Part shown: in pieces, positions 1 through 6,037 of the stretch | Layout of the letters: the number at the start of each line of letters is the position of its first letter | Position numbering within the stretch: position 1 is the stretch's first letter | Origin: an uncultured Clostridia bacterium | Lineage (GTDB): Bacteria; Bacillota; Clostridia; Christensenellales; UBA1242 | Reading direction: 5' to 3' | Assembly (NCBI GenBank): GCA_947627585.1 | Contig: CANQWP010000009.1 | Span: 1-15,137 of the forward strand | Length of the DNA stretch: 15,137 nucleotides | The notes under the pieces: model-generated | The model's input: the letters and a program-made list of their open reading frames with translations, nothing else | What the model was told of the DNA's origin: nothing | Databases searched by the model: none | Made by a program: the position numbers and the translations under genes

Positions 1-2
1 CT

Positions 3-311
3 TTTGATCTTGCAAAATTGATTGTTGAAGATATTGAAAATCAAAAAAAGCATGAGCAAAACGAACGAATTTTCAATAGAACTTTTCAAACATTAAAACT
101 TTTGATTAAAGAAAAATCTTTAAGTGAAAATGAAAAAGTTGAACTAGACAAAAACATTTCGCTGATCAAACAATATGATAATGCTTTTGAAAAAATAAAA
201 AATTTCAACAAGAAAACAAAAGATATAAAGTTGAATCAATATTCAGAGAAACAAAAACGAACCTTGAAAAGGTTACAAGATAAACTAGATAAATTAGTAA
301 AAGAATTTTAA
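3..311 (+). CDS. 3' end of an unrecognised lysine-rich, probably coiled-coil protein (5' truncated)
   Basis: The frame is open to the left edge of the window, so the true start lies upstream. About 102 codons are visible, ending in TAA. The visible part is almost entirely charged and polar (Lys, Glu, Asn, Gln) with regularly spaced Leu and Ile, which suggests long helices or a coiled coil. I see no catalytic motif, signal peptide or membrane segment and do not recognise the family. It is clearly more AT-rich than the ribosomal operon that follows, with many AAA, GAA and ATT codons, which hints at different ancestry. In many Bacillota ffh lies directly before rpsP. This tail lacks the Met-rich end expected of Ffh, so it is a different gene. 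Confidence 0.6.
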   Translation, partial: FDLAKLIVEDIENQKKHEQNERIFNRTFQTLKLLIKEKSLSENEKVELDKNISLIKQYDNAFEKIKNFNKKTKDIKLNQYSEKQKRTLKRLQDKLDKLVKEF

Positions 312-368
312 TCATGGTATAACGCAAACAAAATTGCTTTATATAAAATACAAAAAAGGAGAAGAAAA

Positions 369-626
369 ATGGCAGTAAAAATCAGACTTACAAGAATGGG
401 AGACAAAAAAGCACCTTTCTATCGCGTTGTTGTTGCTGACAGCAGAAGTCCAAGAGATGGAAAATACATTGACCTTTTGGGGACATATAATCCGCTCACA
501 AACCCAGCTGAAATCAAAATCGACAACGAAAAAGCTGCAAAATGGCTCAAAAATGGCGCAACTCCAACAGAGACCGCAAAGTCAGTTCTTGTGAAAAGTG
601 GCGCAATTCAACCAGAAAACAAATAA
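369..626 (+). CDS. rpsP: 30S ribosomal protein S16
   Basis: S16 is a small 30S protein that binds 16S rRNA and is needed for assembly of the body of the subunit. The 85-residue product has the family's N-terminal signature: M-A-V-K-I-R-L-T-R-M-G followed by K-K-A-P-F-Y-R-V-V-V-A-D, then the R-D-G-K-Y-I-D-L-L-G-T-Y-N-P block. Its length is normal for the family. An AAAGGAGAA ribosome binding site lies just before the ATG. It is the first gene of a run with khpA, rimM and trmD, the usual Bacillota order. The 57-nt gap before it is AT-rich and has a TATAAA at 342-347 but no convincing -35 box, so I do not call a promoter there. Confidence 0.97.
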   Translation: MAVKIRLTRMGDKKAPFYRVVVADSRSPRDGKYIDLLGTYNPLTNPAEIKIDNEKAAKWLKNGATPTETAKSVLVKSGAIQPENK

Positions 627-638
627 TGGGAGAGAACA

Positions 639-869
639 ATGGAAAATTTGTTGAAATTTCTTGTGGAAAGTTTGGTGGACGACAAATCGGCCGTTGAAAT
701 TTCCAAAGAAGAAGACGAAAAATCGGTCACTTTTCGCGTGAAAGTTGCCGAAAACGACATTGGCAAAGTGATTGGCAAAAACGGAAAGACTGCAAACAGC
801 ATTCGCACAATTTGCAAGTCAGTCAGCACCAAAGAGCATAAAAAAATCTTTGTGAAATTTGAGGACTGA
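639..869 (+). CDS. khpA: KH-domain RNA-binding protein KhpA (YlqC family)
   Basis: This 76-residue single-KH protein belongs to the KhpA/YlqC family, RNA-binding proteins that pair with KhpB and affect cell elongation and ribosome-linked processes in Gram-positives. The KH GxxG loop is visible as G46-K-N-G49 within V-I-G-K-N-G-K-T-A, followed by the helix N-S-I-R-T. Length is typical. The gene starts 12 nt after rpsP, with a GGGAG ribosome binding site at 628-632 spaced 6 nt from the ATG. Its stop is 1 nt before the rimM ATG, so the two are almost certainly co-translated. Position between rpsP and rimM is the standard one for this family. Confidence 0.93.
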   Translation: MENLLKFLVESLVDDKSAVEISKEEDEKSVTFRVKVAENDIGKVIGKNGKTANSIRTICKSVSTKEHKKIFVKFED

Positions 870-870
870 C

Positions 871-1386
871 ATGGCGCAAAATGTGGCGAGCGAGTTTGTT
901 TGCGTAGGAAAAATCATCAAACCGCAGGGCATCAAGGGCGAAGTGAAAATTTTGCCCGCAGTTGATATCCCTGCGATTTTTAATGGCAAACATTCACTTT
1001 TTGTGGAAAAGGCAGAGATGAAAATTGAGCACGCGACCTTCCGCTTGGGATATGGCTATGTGAAATTTGCCGAGATTGCTGACCGAAATGTTGCCGAAAA
1101 ATACCGCAACAAAAAAGTTTTTGTCACAAAGGAAGAGTTCAAAAAGGTCTCCACCGACGACTTTTTGATTGACGAACTTGTCGGCACGGTGATTTATGAC
1201 GAAAACGGCGATTTGGTCGGGCAAATCATGGGAGTGACGGACTATGGCTTTGATGACATTCTCATCATCAAAGAGGACGGAATTTTGTATGAAGTGCCGT
1301 TCCGCAAGGCGATTTTTCAAGTGCACGATGGCGAACTCTCGGTCATTCGCGCGGAATATGAGGGCGCAAAGGTGGTGCAGGAATGA
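871..1386 (+). CDS. rimM: 16S rRNA processing / ribosome maturation factor RimM
   Basis: RimM binds S19 and helps mature the head of the 30S subunit. The 171-residue product has the N-terminal RimM barrel (residues about 9-90) with G-K-I-I-K-P-Q-G-I-K-G-E-V-K, and a C-terminal PRC barrel from about residue 98, with L-V-G-T-V-I-Y-D-E-N-G and D-Y-G-F-D-D-I-L-I-I. The family usually has His-Gly where this protein has Gln19-Gly20. I chose the ATG at 871: GAGG at 861-864 is ideally spaced, and the gene then begins 1 nt after the khpA stop. A TTG at 859 would overlap khpA. The end overlaps trmD by ATGA, indicating translational coupling. Confidence 0.94.
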   Translation: MAQNVASEFVCVGKIIKPQGIKGEVKILPAVDIPAIFNGKHSLFVEKAEMKIEHATFRLGYGYVKFAEIADRNVAEKYRNKKVFVTKEEFKKVSTDDFLIDELVGTVIYDENGDLVGQIMGVTDYGFDDILIIKEDGILYEVPFRKAIFQVHDGELSVIRAEYEGAKVVQE

Positions 1387-2165
1387 AAATTGACGTTTTG
1401 ACGTTGTTTCCAGAAAGTTTTGCGCCGCTGAAAACCAGCATAATTGGGCGCGCGGTGGAGAGCGGAAAACTTGAAATCAACCTTGTGAACATTCGCAATT
1501 TTTCCAAAGACAAGCACAAAAAATGCGACGACACGCCGTTTGGCGGGGGTGCTGGAATGCTTATGACAATCCAGCCGCTTTTTGACGCCATCAATTCAGT
1601 GTTAAGCGAAGAAGAAAAAGCAACTTTGCGGAAAGAAAACAAGCCGGCCGCAAAGAAAAAAAAGGACCTCAAATGTGAAGAGGAAAAACTGAGGAAAATA
1701 GACGCAGGCGCGTCCGTGAAAATTGTTTTTCCATCGCCGATTGGGCAAGTGCTTACGGCGCAAAAGGCGGAATCGCTTTCAAAAACCCAGCATCTTGTTT
1801 TCGTGTGCGGACATTATGAGGGCGTGGACGAAAGGCTGTTTGAGCTTTTTCCAATTGAGCAAATTTCGATTGGCGACTATGTTCTCACGGGTGGCGAGTT
1901 GCCGACAATGGTGATTGTTGATTGTTTGGCACGCTTTGTTGACGGGGTGATTTCGGCGGAGAGTTTGGAGAGCGAAAGTTTCTCGAACGGGCTTTTGGAA
2001 TATCCGCAATACACCAAGCCGCGCGTGTTTGAAGGACTTTCCGTGCCGGAAGTTTTGGTGTCCGGCAATCATCAAGAGGTTGACAGGTGGCGCGAGGAGC
2101 AAAGTTTGGTGCGAACAAAACTTTTGCGCAAAGACCTCTTGAAAAAGAAAAGTCGCAAAAAGTGA
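1383..2165 (+). CDS. trmD: tRNA (guanine37-N1)-methyltransferase TrmD
   Basis: TrmD is the SPOUT enzyme that makes m1G37 in tRNAs with GNN codons, using S-adenosylmethionine and preventing +1 frameshifts. Family landmarks are clear: the start M-K-I-D-V-L-T-L-F-P, the G-G-G-A-G-M-L-M loop at 54-61, C-G-H-Y-E-G-V-D-E-R at 142-151, the knot segment S-I-G-D-Y-V-L-T-G-G-E-L at 162-173, Arg184 (E. coli Arg154), and G-L-L-E-Y-P-Q-Y-T. Two oddities stand out. The catalytic Asp of the DSF motif (E. coli Asp169) is Glu198 here, in a segment one residue shorter than usual. A lysine- and glutamate-rich insert of about 30 residues lies at roughly 75-107. The start overlaps rimM by 4 nt. rplS does not follow directly as it does in many relatives. 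Confidence 0.95.
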   Translation: MKIDVLTLFPESFAPLKTSIIGRAVESGKLEINLVNIRNFSKDKHKKCDDTPFGGGAGMLMTIQPLFDAINSVLSEEEKATLRKENKPAAKKKKDLKCEEEKLRKIDAGASVKIVFPSPIGQVLTAQKAESLSKTQHLVFVCGHYEGVDERLFELFPIEQISIGDYVLTGGELPTMVIVDCLARFVDGVISAESLESESFSNGLLEYPQYTKPRVFEGLSVPEVLVSGNHQEVDRWREEQSLVRTKLLRKDLLKKKSRKK

Positions 2166-2169
2166 GATT

Positions 2170-2214
2170 GCATATTACCGCAAGATGTGGTGTAGTATGC
2201 ATGCATAATACCAC
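2170..2214 (+). repeat. dispersed palindromic repeat R1, copy 1
   Basis: This copy contains a long imperfect hairpin: the arm at 2187-2200 (ending GGTGTAGTATGC) faces the arm at 2201-2214 (GCATAATACCAC), directly abutting. A degenerate third unit, GCATATTACC, lies at 2170-2179. It begins 4 nt after the trmD stop. The same GCATAATACACC / GGTGTAGTATGC units recur at 5922, 10626 and 14584. Confidence 0.8.
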
Positions 2215-2297
2215 TAAATATTACATTTATTAAAAGTTTTAGAGTAGTTTCTCTTTAAAAAAGCATAAAAAAAGAAGCACAAAACAAGCGTGAAAAG

Positions 2298-3224
2298 ATG
2301 AAAATCAATTGGTTTCCTGGACATATGAATAAGGCGCTGAGGGACATAAGTGAACAGCTGAAAAAGGTTGATGTTGTCACTTATGTTCTTGACGCACGCA
2401 TTCCACTTTCCTCTTTCAACCCAAGTCTCGACAAATTGACCGAGAACAAGCCGGTTTTGTATGTTTTGAACAAGATTGACATGGCTGATGAAGGACGCAT
2501 CAAGGCCATTTTGCCATCTTTTTCTGGGAAGGATCGTGACTTTGTGCTTTACAACAGCACTCTTTCCGGCAAAAGCGAAGACATTTTGGGGAAAATCAAA
2601 AAACTTGCGGCCGCCAAAATTGAAAAGTATCGCGCAAAAGGCGTCAAGGCCACAATTCGCACAATGGTGGTTGGCATCCCAAACTGCGGCAAAAGCACGC
2701 TTGTCAACAACTTGTGCAGAAAAGCCAAAACGGTGACCGGCGACCGAGCTGGCGTCACAAAACGCGGTCAATGGGTCAGCGTTGGAGATTGCGTGGAGGT
2801 GTATGACACGCCGGGAACGCTCTATCCAAACATCGAAAATCAGGACGTGGCGAAAAAGCTTGCTTTTGTTGGCAGTGTGCGAGATGAAATTCTGGACTTT
2901 GCAGAACTTGGCGCGGAATTTGTGGCTTGCGTTCAAAAAACATATCCGGGCGTTTTGGAAAAGAGATATGGCATCAAAATCGGCGACGAATATATTGCAA
3001 AAAATGATAGCGTTCGTGAGGAGAATTTCGTTTTTGGCGACACAACGCAACATGATGAAGCGAGCGAATTTTCAATTGAAAACCCAAATTTCAAGATTCT
3101 TGAAAAAGTTGCGCGGGCGCGAAAACTTGTTTCAAATGGCGGGGAAATTGACCTTGAACGTGCCGGAAGAACACTTGTTGAAGATTTCCGCAAAGGCAGG
3201 CTTGGGAAACTGACTTTGGACTGA
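2298..3224 (+). CDS. rbgA: ribosome biogenesis GTPase RbgA (YlqF)
   Basis: RbgA is a circularly permuted GTPase required late in 50S assembly in Bacillota. The permuted motif order is visible: G4 N58-K-I-D61 comes first, then the P-loop G126-I-P-N-C-G-K-S-T134, a G2 threonine near 154, and G3 D170-T-P-G173. The N-terminal W5-F-P-G-H-M-N-K-A signature is the family hallmark. The C-terminal half is the helical ANTAR-like RNA-binding domain, ending G-R-T-L-V-E-D-F-R-K-G-R-L-G. Length, 308 residues, is close to the usual 280-290. The ribosome binding site is weak (only GTGAAAAG before ATG). It follows trmD after a 132-nt gap holding repeat R1 and is 12 nt before yraN. Confidence 0.94.
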   Translation: MKINWFPGHMNKALRDISEQLKKVDVVTYVLDARIPLSSFNPSLDKLTENKPVLYVLNKIDMADEGRIKAILPSFSGKDRDFVLYNSTLSGKSEDILGKIKKLAAAKIEKYRAKGVKATIRTMVVGIPNCGKSTLVNNLCRKAKTVTGDRAGVTKRGQWVSVGDCVEVYDTPGTLYPNIENQDVAKKLAFVGSVRDEILDFAELGAEFVACVQKTYPGVLEKRYGIKIGDEYIAKNDSVREENFVFGDTTQHDEASEFSIENPNFKILEKVARARKLVSNGGEIDLERAGRTLVEDFRKGRLGKLTLD

Positions 3225-3236
3225 AAGAGGGGAAAT

Positions 3237-3608
3237 ATGGACGATCCATACACAAAAGATTTGGCGAAAATGCGAAACAAAATCGAAGGCGACATGGGCG
3301 AGACTCGTGCTGCCCAATTTTTGCGCGAGAAGGGCTATCGAATTTTGCAAACGAACTATAAGACCAAGTTTGGCGAGATTGACATCATCGCGCAGGACGG
3401 CAAAACAATCGTTTTTGTGGAAGTGAAAGAGCGCGCGACGCTTGCATATGGCCGGCCGATTGAGGCTGTCAATTTCAAAAAGCAGCAAACGATCAGGCGC
3501 GTGGCGGAGTTTTATCTTATGATGAAGCACACTCCATATGCCGACTGTCGCTTTGACGTCATTGAAATTCTGGGCGACAACATCAATCACGAAATCAACG
3601 CGTTTTGA
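3237..3608 (+). CDS. YraN family (UPF0102) nuclease-like protein
   Basis: The 123-residue protein matches the UPF0102/YraN family, predicted endonuclease-fold proteins of unknown biological role. Visible family features are G-D-M-G-E-T-R-A-A-Q-F-L near residue 18, then G-Y-R-I-L-Q-T-N-Y, and the restriction-fold-like core G46-E-I-D49 followed by F-V-E62-V-K64. The last supplies the acidic and lysine residues of a PD-(D/E)xK site. An AGAGGGG ribosome binding site at 3227-3232 is well spaced. The gene is 12 nt after rbgA and probably in the same transcript; yraN and ylqF/rbgA are neighbours in many Bacillota. The enzymatic assignment is fold-based inference, not shown by the sequence. Confidence 0.9.
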   Translation: MDDPYTKDLAKMRNKIEGDMGETRAAQFLREKGYRILQTNYKTKFGEIDIIAQDGKTIVFVEVKERATLAYGRPIEAVNFKKQQTIRRVAEFYLMMKHTPYADCRFDVIEILGDNINHEINAF

Positions 3609-3623
3609 CATATTTAAATAAAA

Positions 3624-3708
3624 AAGTTTTATGAAAAAATATCTCACATTTTCCAATCTATTTTTTATATGCTTGAAGAATGAAATTTTTCATTTTTTCA
3701 TAAAACTT
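3624..3708. repeat. 17-bp perfect inverted repeat enclosing 51 bp
   Basis: The arms are 3624-3640 (AAGTTTTATGAAAAAAT) and 3692-3708, exact reverse complements of each other. They flank an AT-rich spacer of 51 nt with no reading frame of note. The element sits between the convergent yraN and histidine phosphatase genes. It could be a long transcript-ending stem or a small miniature inverted-repeat element. I see no clear target-site duplication outside the arms. Confidence 0.7.
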
Positions 3709-3712
3709 ATAA

Positions 3713-3736
3713 AAAATAACCCAATAAGGTTATTTT
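3713..3736. terminator. bidirectional rho-independent terminator
   Basis: A 9-bp stem (AAAATAACC at 3713-3721, GGTTATTTT at 3728-3736) with a 6-nt loop is followed by T-rich sequence on both strands. It overlaps the stop codon of the minus-strand phosphatase gene and lies downstream of yraN, so it can end transcription from both sides. Confidence 0.6.
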
Positions 3737-4296
3737 ATTTTTTCTTTAAAAGATACAACTTTTGCTTGTGCATATGGAAGTTCAAAAGATAAATAATTGC
3801 CATCTTTTGGCACACCCTGGAAATAACTCAACAGCACACAGCCCACACCTCCATGTGAAACAATCAATACATCCTGATTTGGATTTTTCTCCAAATCATG
3901 TAAAAGAGAAAACACTCGTTCTTCCACTTGTTTTATGCTCTCTGCCTTTTCAAAGTTTTGATTTGAATTTAAATTCCAAAAACCAGAGAAATCAAATTCC
4001 GTTCTTGTCAATCCTTCGAATTCGCCAAAATCACGCTCAATTATTCTTTCGTCAATTTCTACAGGAGTATCACCATCATAAATGATGTCACAAGTTTGTC
4101 TTGCACGTTTAAGCGGAGAGCATATAACTCTATCAAAACGCTTTCCTTTCAAATTCTGGGCAGTTAATTTTGCTTGTTCTATGCCGTTTTCATTCAAAGG
4201 CAAATCAACTCTTCCTTGACATTTTGGGTCTTTTTTGCCATTTTCATCTAAATTATCATTCCAATCTGTTGCGCCATGCCTAACAAAATAAATCAT
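3730..4296 (-). CDS. histidine phosphatase superfamily protein (phosphoglycerate-mutase-like)
   Basis: The product (188 residues) is a cytoplasmic branch-1 histidine phosphatase. The phospho-acceptor motif is F-V-R6-H7-G8-A-T at the extreme N terminus. It is followed by C-S-P-L-K-R-A-R-Q-T (59-68), the acidic catalytic region E-R-D-F-G-E-F-E-G (88-96), and the second histidine in V-S-H148-G-G. Substrate cannot be told from sequence: relatives act on phosphoglycerate, alpha-ribazole phosphate or other small phosphates. I use the ATG at 4296 because GGGAG lies 6 nt upstream and the motif begins immediately; a longer frame reaches 4335 but would overlap the promoter's -10 box. The gene is more AT-rich than its neighbours and is a single-gene unit opposing the flanking ribosomal genes, perhaps a later insertion. 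Confidence 0.9.
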   Translation of the reverse strand: MIYFVRHGATDWNDNLDENGKKDPKCQGRVDLPLNENGIEQAKLTAQNLKGKRFDRVICSPLKRARQTCDIIYDGDTPVEIDERIIERDFGEFEGLTRTEFDFSGFWNLNSNQNFEKAESIKQVEERVFSLLHDLEKNPNQDVLIVSHGGVGCVLLSYFQGVPKDGNYLSFELPYAQAKVVSFKEKIK

Positions 4297-4315
4297 TAAA
4301 TACTCCCATATTTTT

Positions 4316-4344
4316 ATTTTAAATAAAATTACCATTTATGTCAA
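4316..4344 (-). promoter_or_regulatory. sigma-A-type promoter of the histidine phosphatase gene
   Basis: On the minus strand a perfect TTGACA (-35, plus-strand 4339-4344) is separated by 17 nt from TAAAAT (-10, 4316-4321). The predicted start site is near 4309, leaving a very short leader that carries the GGGAG ribosome binding site. Confidence 0.75.
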
Positions 4345-4407
4345 GAGTTTTTATTATTGTCAGTATAAATAAAATTTCCATTTTTTCAAAAAACTTTGCA
4401 AAAAGGC

Positions 4408-4437
4408 TTGCTTTTTCAATTTTGAGTGTGATATAAT
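4408..4437 (+). promoter_or_regulatory. promoter of rplS with extended -10
   Basis: TTGCTT at 4408-4413, an 18-nt spacer, then TATAAT at 4432-4437 preceded by TGA (extended -10). The context GTGTGATAT is shared with the promoters before the reductase and lysS genes. Transcription would start near 4444, about 100 nt before rplS. Confidence 0.75.
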
Positions 4438-4443
4438 GACATA

Positions 4444-4530
4444 GACTTCGGGTGTTCCGCTGGGTTGTCGCGAAAAGTTCGCAAAGCCAAAAGGGCAAAA
4501 ACTTTATGAGCATCATGTCGAAAATCTGAA
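4444..4530 (+). promoter_or_regulatory. structured 5' leader of rplS, candidate L19 leader
   Basis: The leader between the rplS promoter and its ribosome binding site is GC-richer than the flanks. It can form small stems, for example GCGAA (4470-4474) with TTCGC (4478-4482), and GCC (4486-4488) with GGC (4494-4496). Autoregulatory leaders before rplS are known in Gram-positives. Assigning this one to that class is inference, as I could not compare it with the covariance model. Confidence 0.45.
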
Positions 4531-4546
4531 AAAAGGAGATAAGTCA

Positions 4547-4894
4547 ATGGCAAATTTAATCGATCAACTTGAACGCGAAGGCATGAAAGAATCAATTCCT
4601 GAATTTGCAATCGGTGACACTGTGAAAGTGACTGTTCGCATCAAAGAAGGCGACAAAGAAAGATTGCAGGCTTTTGAAGGCGTTGTGATTTCAAGAAAAA
4701 ACGGCGGAATTCGTGAAACCTTCACTGTAAGAAAAATCTCTTATGGTGTTGGCGTGGAAAAAACTTTTCCAATTCATTCTCCAAAAATCGCTTCAATTGA
4801 AGTGGTGAGAAAGGGTCGCCCAAGAAGAGCAAAACTCTATTATGTGCGCGAACTTACAGGAAAAGCCGCAAAAGTCAAATCAGCAGAAAACTAA
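4547..4894 (+). CDS. rplS: 50S ribosomal protein L19
   Basis: L19 sits at the interface between the 50S and 30S subunits. The 115-residue product carries the family pattern: F-A-I-G-D-T-V-K-V near the N terminus, then E-G-D-K-E-R-L-Q-A-F-E-G-V-V-I, the block R-E-T-F-T-V-R-K-I-S-Y-G-V-G-V-E-K-T-F-P, and a basic C terminus with R-R-A-K-L-Y-Y-V-R. Length is normal. The ribosome binding site AAAAAAGGAGA (GGAG at 4535-4538) is strong. Unlike the common arrangement it is not directly behind trmD; it forms its own unit with a promoter, leader and terminator, about 2.4 kb downstream. Confidence 0.97.
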   Translation: MANLIDQLEREGMKESIPEFAIGDTVKVTVRIKEGDKERLQAFEGVVISRKNGGIRETFTVRKISYGVGVEKTFPIHSPKIASIEVVRKGRPRRAKLYYVRELTGKAAKVKSAEN

Positions 4895-4913
4895 TTTGCG
4901 GAAAGAAAAAATT

Positions 4914-4942
4914 GAAAGAGAGCTTTGCGCTTTCTTTTTTTT
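4914..4942 (+). terminator. rho-independent terminator of rplS
   Basis: GAAAG (4914-4918) pairs with CTTTC (4930-4934), with partial pairing inside, and is followed by eight T residues at 4935-4942. It lies 19 nt after the rplS stop. Confidence 0.7.
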
Positions 4943-4981
4943 ATGGTCACGCACAATTAACAGTGCATGGGCGAAAATTTC

Positions 4982-5012
4982 TTGACAAAATTGACGCCAA
5001 GTGTGATATGAT
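4982..5012 (+). promoter_or_regulatory. promoter of the thioredoxin-reductase-like gene, likely leaderless
   Basis: TTGACA at 4982-4987 and an extended -10 TGA-TATGAT (hexamer 5007-5012), spacer 19 nt. Only 6 nt separate the -10 hexamer from the ATG at 5019, so transcription should begin at or next to the start codon. No Shine-Dalgarno sequence is present. Confidence 0.65.
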
Positions 5013-5018
5013 ATAAGC

Positions 5019-5927
5019 ATGAAAAGAAGTTTTGACATTTTGATTATTGGTGGCGGGGTGGCCGGCATGAGCGCGGCGATCTATGCCAAGCGCAGAGGGA
5101 AAAACGTCGCCATCATCGAAAAATTCGCGCTGGGCGGCCAGGTGAATACAATTCCAAAAATCGAGAATTTCCCGTCCACCATTTCCATCGATGGCGTCTC
5201 TTTGGTGCAAAATTTTTCGAAGCAAATTGAAGGTCTGGGCGTAGAGGTCATCTATGACGACATTAAAAAAGTTGATTATGAGGGCGAGGTCAAGCGCGTT
5301 TTTGGGCGCAAGGATGAATATTGCGCAAAAAGCGTCATCATTGCGACAGGGCTGACATATGTTGAACTTGGCAAAAACGAGAACGAGTTTCTTGGGCGCG
5401 GAGTGAGCTATTGCGCCGTGTGTGATGCGCATTTTTTCCGCGGAAAAGACGTGTGCGTGGCAAGCAAAAAGGGCAGCGGCTTGAAAGAGGCCCTAGTTTT
5501 GGCGGAAGTGTGCAATCACGTGAGTGTTTTGGACAGCGAGGACATGAGCGCATATGCGAATGTCAACAAAAACAAAAAGATTGAAGTGCTTTCAAACGTC
5601 AAAATTGAAAAAGTTGTCGGCAAAGATGTGGTTGAAGGTGTTGAAGTTTCGATTTTGAATGCCGACAAAAGCGAAAGTGACAAATCAAAAATAGAGAGAG
5701 AAAGAAAGGTCATTCAAACCGATGCGTTGTTTGTTGCGCTTGGCAAAAAGCCGGACAAAACAGTTTTTGGCGGGGTGAAGGTCGATTCAAAAGGCTTTGT
5801 CATCACCAATGAAAAAATGCAAACATCAGTTTCCGGCGTGTTTGCAGTGGGCGATGTGCGAAGCAAAGAATTGAAACAAATCGTCACAGCATGCAGCGAT
5901 GGTGCAATTGCGGGACAATTTGCATAA
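5019..5927 (+). CDS. thioredoxin-reductase-like flavoprotein, NADPH motifs missing
   Basis: The 302-residue protein has the fold signature of low-molecular-weight thioredoxin reductases: FAD site G11-G-G-V-A-G-M-S-A-A, A-T-G at 109-111, redox pair C132-A-V-C135-D, and the second FAD motif G-V-F-A-V-G-D-V-R near the C terminus. The nucleotide-binding half is unusual. The usual V-G-G-G-x-S-A motif is replaced by V-A-S-K-K-G-S-G-L-K (147-156), and the H-R-R-x-x-x-R motif for the NADPH phosphate is absent. Pyridine-nucleotide-independent, ferredoxin-linked reductases of Clostridia show similar losses, so ferredoxin as donor is possible but inferred. No ribosome binding site precedes the ATG. The stop codon lies inside repeat R1 copy 2, and the C terminus is a few residues shorter than usual. 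Confidence 0.85.
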   Translation: MKRSFDILIIGGGVAGMSAAIYAKRRGKNVAIIEKFALGGQVNTIPKIENFPSTISIDGVSLVQNFSKQIEGLGVEVIYDDIKKVDYEGEVKRVFGRKDEYCAKSVIIATGLTYVELGKNENEFLGRGVSYCAVCDAHFFRGKDVCVASKKGSGLKEALVLAEVCNHVSVLDSEDMSAYANVNKNKKIEVLSNVKIEKVVGKDVVEGVEVSILNADKSESDKSKIERERKVIQTDALFVALGKKPDKTVFGGVKVDSKGFVITNEKMQTSVSGVFAVGDVRSKELKQIVTACSDGAIAGQFA

Positions 5928-5965
5928 TACACAAAATATGGTGTAGTATGAACGCATAATACACC
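5922..5965 (+). repeat. dispersed palindromic repeat R1, copy 2 (supplies the upstream stop codon)
   Basis: Units GCATAATACAC (5922-5932), GGTGTAGTATG (5940-5950) and GCATAATACACC (5954-5965). The first two form a hairpin; the third can pair with the second as an alternative. The TAA stop of the reductase gene (5925-5927) is inside the first unit. Confidence 0.85.
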
Positions 5966-5983
5966 TTATATTGATGCAATATT

Positions 5984-6037
5984 AAAAAATGAATAAGGTT
6001 TTGTTCTTCATCAAAATGAAGATTCCAAAGCCTTATT
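5984..6037 (-). terminator. rho-independent terminator of the dehydrogenase / small-frame transcript
   Basis: On the minus strand, AATAAGG (6031-6037) pairs with CCTTATT (5992-5998), and an inner stem joins 6016-6022 with 6005-6011 around a CAAA-type loop. The stem is followed by six T residues (plus-strand A run 5984-5989). It lies directly after the dehydrogenase and the small frame, whose TAA is inside the stem. Confidence 0.7.

Noticed and set aside
859..870. TTG start for rimM four codons upstream
   Set aside because: It overlaps khpA, whereas the ATG at 871 has GAGG at proper spacing and matches the usual N terminus.
2214..3053. A 279-codon minus-strand frame opposite rbgA
   Set aside because: It is antisense to a clear RbgA reading frame, has a low-complexity Phe/His/Asn composition typical of a shadow frame, and no ribosome binding site.
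4297..4335. N-terminal extension of the histidine phosphatase
   Set aside because: It would run across the promoter -10 box and add 13 hydrophobic residues before a motif that normally begins the protein.
4441..4500. A tRNA or T-box in the rplS leader
   Set aside because: No acceptor stem, T-loop sequence or T-box consensus is present; only short hairpins are seen.
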